From: Escarpia spicata
Lineage: Eukaryota > Annelida > Polychaeta > Sabellida > Siboglinidae
DNA length: 64,000 bases
Reading direction: 5' to 3'
NCBI GenBank assembly: GCA_963995525.1
Contig: OZ023208.1
Span: 19,941,661-20,005,660 of the forward strand
Part shown: positions 60,146 through 64,000 of the stretch, one piece after another
How positions within the stretch are numbered: the stretch's first letter is position 1
How the letters are laid out: every line of letters starts with the position of its first letter
Position numbers and translations under genes: made by a program
Notes under the pieces: model-generated
Database searches by the model: none
What the model was told of the DNA's origin: nothing
The model's input: the letters and a program-made list of their open reading frames with translations, nothing else

Positions 60146-62086
60146 TCCCTGGTGAATAGTCGAAACAATGGAAGTCCATTTTAGTGTTTATACGTTAATC
60201 TAATAGTAGGTATTATACGACAAGTCGTCAACTGCTCGAGAAAGCAAATTTGACTAAAAATCGACCTCTGCTGAATTCATTCAAATCAATAGAGCTTGCT
60301 ATCTGATTATATATATTAAAACACACACATATATTCAACATTTAAACGGTGTAAATCAAAGTGGACTTCCGTTATTTTAACTATTCAATAGCGCTGCGAC
60401 AGTCCCGTCTATCATTAGTCTAATGTGATGATGCGATGGAATTTAGTTGTGGATTAGTTGAGCGCAACTCCACAATTCAAGACTAATACGAGAGATTCGC
60501 CCATCGACAGAACCAAGTTATGTTGACCATTATGTATTTGTTGGATTTGTTCGTAAGACAGTTACTTTAGTCATAATAGTATATTTGTCATTGTCGTATT
60601 TCTTGTCATACGTCCACAAGGCGGCGCCACTTCACCGCTATCAGGCCGTCTGTGGAGGGTAAAGTTCTGAAGTCATATCAGTGTGGGTGTAGGTATAAAA
60701 TTATTGTGTCAGCTCGTGTTGCGTGTTATTTGCACCCGCAACGAACTCAAGTACACACGCACACGCAGAGAGATGGGGGAGAGACGCACACTCAGACGCA
60801 CAAAGACGCGCACGTACGCACGCACGAACACACGCAAGCACGCACACAAACATGCAGACACCAGCGCACACGCACACATACAATGATAATCTTTTAGATA
60901 AGTTTTTTTTGTGACGGGATGGGTGGCTTCTATATCGACATCAACTGTTTCTCAGCAAAACAACTTACTGTGGCATATTTTATTTATTCTTGTCCACATT
61001 TTACAACATTATTTGTCGTCAGCGTCAATTGTCACCCAGCGTCCCGCCTATAATGGTGGCAAGGTACACAAGTATACACCGTCGGCAGTCAGTTGGCTAA
61101 TAACCGGTAACAGGCTCAATAACACATTGATTTACTATCTCGTATAGAGTATGCACCCTGCTGTGTACCGGACTAACACACCCCACTACAATACTCAAAC
61201 ACAACTGACCAATACTATATAACTTATTTATACATTACCCGGAAATAAATAAACAAGTCCGTATCAATGTAAACAAAGTGGATCATCCAAATAAATATTG
61301 CTCAATACGCAGTAACAAATAAATAAAAGTGGAATGTCGCAGATAGATGTAAACTCTATTTCAACAACGAGCTAATATTAAATAAATATTACATTCAGGT
61401 AAAACGTATACAGTTACATTTACGAGTACAATTAAAGGCAAACAATTACGTAATTTGAGAATGGCGCAGAAATTCCCTACTGCTAAGATGTACAAATATT
61501 GCACTTTCACCACAACGTGGCATATATTTTGTATGACAACATATCAGTGTCTGTCTAAATCATACAGAACATCTGCGTTTCCACGACGCAACATTCAACA
61601 TAGTAAATATCGTTTGCGCACTAATATTTCACTCGTAATATGATGTAAATACGAACGACAGAAATTGAGTCCCCTTTGTCAACAATGTACACGACAGTGC
61701 TAACTAGTCTGATACACGGAATGTGATGACACGACTGTGCGTGTGCACAATGCCAGTGGATCGCATCTGTGCCTGTAGAGTTTAAACCACACCACCTACG
61801 TAATAACGATTACGATTGGTCGGTTTCTCTGAGATTCAAAACAAAGAACAGCGTCGTTGATTGGCTGTCCACTGAACGCCACGTCTGCTGTACAGTTGCA
61901 GTCGTCACACACGTTCGGGATGCTGCTGCCTGGAATACGAGGTTTGCAGAGCCCGTTGATAAAACGTCTTGGATTCCGCAAATAACACTCAAAATTGTGC
62001 TGTTTATGTTGGCTCGCGCCGTCGTATCAGAATTTCACTGACATTCGTCTTGCAAATGGCCGCCCGCTTATGACGAGCACGCTGAG
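60146..62086. other. Convergent spacer / 3' UTRs
   Basis: AT-rich DNA with a CACG-rich simple repeat near 60750-60885. The open frame at 61769-62041 has no domain or splice support and probably lies in the 3' UTR of the proline-rich gene. Confidence 0.35.
60315..60320 (+). terminator. Possible polyadenylation signal of the second CABIT gene
   Basis: ATTAAA 170 bp downstream of the stop at 60145. A weaker hexamer; usage is a guess. Confidence 0.25.
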
Positions 62087-63645
62087 CTAATTGTGGTGCA
62101 GGAGTAGTTGCTCGAGTTCGTCAGCTGATCGGTACAAAAAGGCGGCCGATTCGCGATATCCGGCGATCAACTGTTTGATGGTGGTCACCTCGCTTGGGTT
62201 GAGTTGGCTCTTGGAGAGCGACGTAGGAGACGAACACTTTTTCATGCTCAAGTCTGTCGGACCTACACAGAAGAAGCCATAATAGACGTGGTACCAAGAC
62301 AAACAGGTCTGTATGACATTGTTCAAGTATTTAAACAATCGGTGTTCTTTTTATTTTAATCCTGTGTGAGAATGAATACTTTCTGATATATAATAAACAC
62401 TGTTTCTCCAGCAATGTTACTTATAAAGATAAAACATGTTTTATTAGCAATTTAGCTGAGTTGGATTCATATTATACAGTCAATAAAAGAATACATTCAA
62501 TACAGTGAAACGTTACAATTTAGTAATACTGTCTTCGTTTTTGCCTTTTAATGTTTATTGCCAGTTTTATAACCCCCGTGGTAATTAAAGAGTTACGTAT
62601 TCAGTAGCATAGCTAACTTCTGAAACAGAAAGACTGTAACGAACCGTTTTGGAGTTGGTTCGCAAGCGGAGTGTGCTGTATAACTGGCGGGTGGTGATGC
62701 GCCGGATGTTGCGGGTAGGTCGCCGGGAAGCCTGGGCGGAAGAATCCATTGCCGTTTGTGAAGAAGGTCGATGGCGGCGGTGGGGGAATGTCGTGAGGCG
62801 GCGGTCGGAATGCGGTGGGCGCCAGTGGTGGCGCGTGGTGGAGGTAGTCGCTTCTGACGACGGACAACTGGACGTCAAGATTCCGTGGCGGAGTGGGCGG
62901 TGTGCCCGCGGCCGGCGGTGCGGCCGGGTGAGGCACTGCTGGGGAAGGCTGTCGGACGGGAGCCTTCTGGGGCGTCTGTGGGGCCGGCGAGTCGGAGACC
63001 AGCGTCGTTGACGTAGGGCTCATGGCCTTCGCCTGTAAACGGAAGTAAGAGTGTATTGAACTACACATATACTTAACACACATTTAAATGAACACATCGG
63101 CAGATTCAAATCCCAAAAAAACGTGCGCATAGTTTTTTGACGACACTAGGGGGCAGCACATTTGGTCACCACAAAGTCCACGCGGGGCAGCACCTGTGGC
63201 TACTATCACTGACCACAGGGGCAACACTTTACATACTAGGACATATCTAAACAAAGTATATGTTGAGGCAAAATAAATCGCTTTATCTAAACAAGAAATA
63301 AAGCAGTAAGCACAATTCGGTATAATTACAAATGGTGCGTCCAATAAAAATGTCAAAAAAATGCACACGATTCTAATAACACATTTCATTTGATTTTGAT
63401 ACCACAATAATTAAAAACGTGCAAACAAGCAGCGCACCATGACAAACATTATATGCATCCGCCAAAGGTATTCTGCCATTGTTATTGTCACGTAATTGGT
63501 AAACCATCCAAAAGAGGAGCCTACTAACCGGAAGAGGGTCAAGTCCCATTCTCATTCGCTTGGCATTGCTGCTCTCGTTCTCACACGCGTGCGCAAGTAT
63601 ACTTTCGGCCGCCGCCGACGTCAGATGTGGCGGTGTTGGACGAAG
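62087..63645 (-). CDS. Proline-rich protein, C-terminal three exons (5' end beyond the window)
   Basis: Exons: 63529-63645, 62618-63032 and 62087-62262 (TAG), with consistent phases 0, 1 and end, giving about 235 residues. The donor at 62617 (GTTAGC) is the best of two; GTTCGT at about 62642 would also keep phase. Sequence: [20 protein letters not shown], a long Pro/His/Ala-rich disordered stretch ([29 protein letters not shown]), then a compact, probably conserved helix: [20 protein letters not shown] followed by [13 protein letters not shown] at the extreme C-terminus. The first exon seen starts at an acceptor, so more exons lie upstream. I do not recognise the family; composition suggests a nuclear regulatory or scaffold protein (inference). 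Convergent with the second CABIT gene. Confidence 0.72.
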
Positions 63646-64000
63646 CTGTCCAGATAAACAATACCGTTAAAGCAACAAATAAGGCACATTAATAATACTA
63701 TACATGCATAGTCGTCGGGACTTGGTGAAATTGGGGCTGAGGCTTATTTAGGACGGGGCTAAACATATATCCAACCCACACCACCCAAAAGCTCCCACCC
63801 ACCCCTCGTCCAAAGCCTATTACTTGGAACTACTCTGTTGTATTGTGGGATACGCAATACTGGCAGCCTGAAAGGTAACAACAAATAATATTCGTACATT
63901 ACACACCATTTGTTATTTAGATTAACACAGTACTGTGTACTCAGATATTAGACTATATGTTGATTAACGATTATAACATAGGAGCGAACATTATACCGAA
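63646..64000. other. Intron of the proline-rich gene, running off the window
   Basis: No further exon recognised upstream of the acceptor at 63646. Confidence 0.4.

Noticed and set aside
61769..62041. 90-codon open frame
   Set aside because: No family features; it lies just downstream of the stop of the minus-strand proline-rich gene and is likely UTR.

Overview
The window is animal nuclear DNA: coding regions are split into GT-AG exons with matching phases, introns are long and AT-rich, polyadenylation signals follow the stop codons, and CR1/L2-like LINEs, tRNA-derived SINEs, MITEs and large satellites are everywhere. Gene content (a counting-factor-associated-protein-D / 26-29 kDa type cathepsin, a GAREM-type CABIT+SAM adaptor, a long coiled-coil protein) and the repeats suggest a marine invertebrate, most likely a lophotrochozoan such as a mollusc. 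That assignment is inference; I saw no species-diagnostic marker.

Layout. (1) 1-3.27 kb: a foldback element (178-888) and a 1.1 kb minisatellite with 44-bp units (1675-2800). (2) 3276-13171, plus: 12 exons giving the C-terminal ~554 residues of a coiled-coil protein, possibly CCDC178-like, whose 5' end was not found. (3) 14163-26583, minus: a complete 10-exon, 543-codon papain-family protease gene, convergent with the coiled-coil gene. Its introns carry two dead LINEs, a SINE, a pogo-like MITE, a TTAA-flanked palindrome and three minisatellites, one of which copies the gene's own exon-4 splice acceptor. (4) 26.85-36.3 kb: repeat-rich intergenic DNA with a purine tract, an inverted-repeat-bounded element (27410-30156) containing a CR1-like LINE, a homogeneous 52-bp satellite (31214-31941) and a 23-bp minisatellite related to the one at 1.7-2.8 kb. 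(5) 36339-50195, minus: a two-exon GAREM-like gene (837 codons; CABIT domain, polyglutamine, C-terminal SAM-like domain) with an 11.3 kb intron full of simple repeats and LINE debris. (6) 50.2-57.3 kb: shared upstream region with a SINE, a 1.2 kb inverted-repeat element and a hairpin element. (7) 57284-60145, plus: a second two-exon CABIT gene (483 codons, no SAM domain). (8) 62087-63645, minus: the last three exons of a proline-rich protein that I do not recognise, running off the right edge.

The most notable biology is the head-to-head pair of CABIT genes in (5) and (7). Both have their intron at the same codon of the CABIT fold in the same phase, and they align through the domain, so they look like ancient inverted duplicates of a receptor-tyrosine-kinase/MAPK adaptor gene; one kept the SAM-like tail and polyglutamine, the other has neither. 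The protease gene carries two CACGTG E-boxes 54-73 bp upstream of its start codon, as in lysosomal CLEAR promoters. Almost every long open frame outside the five genes is a by-product of tandem repeats or a fragment of a dead retrotransposon.
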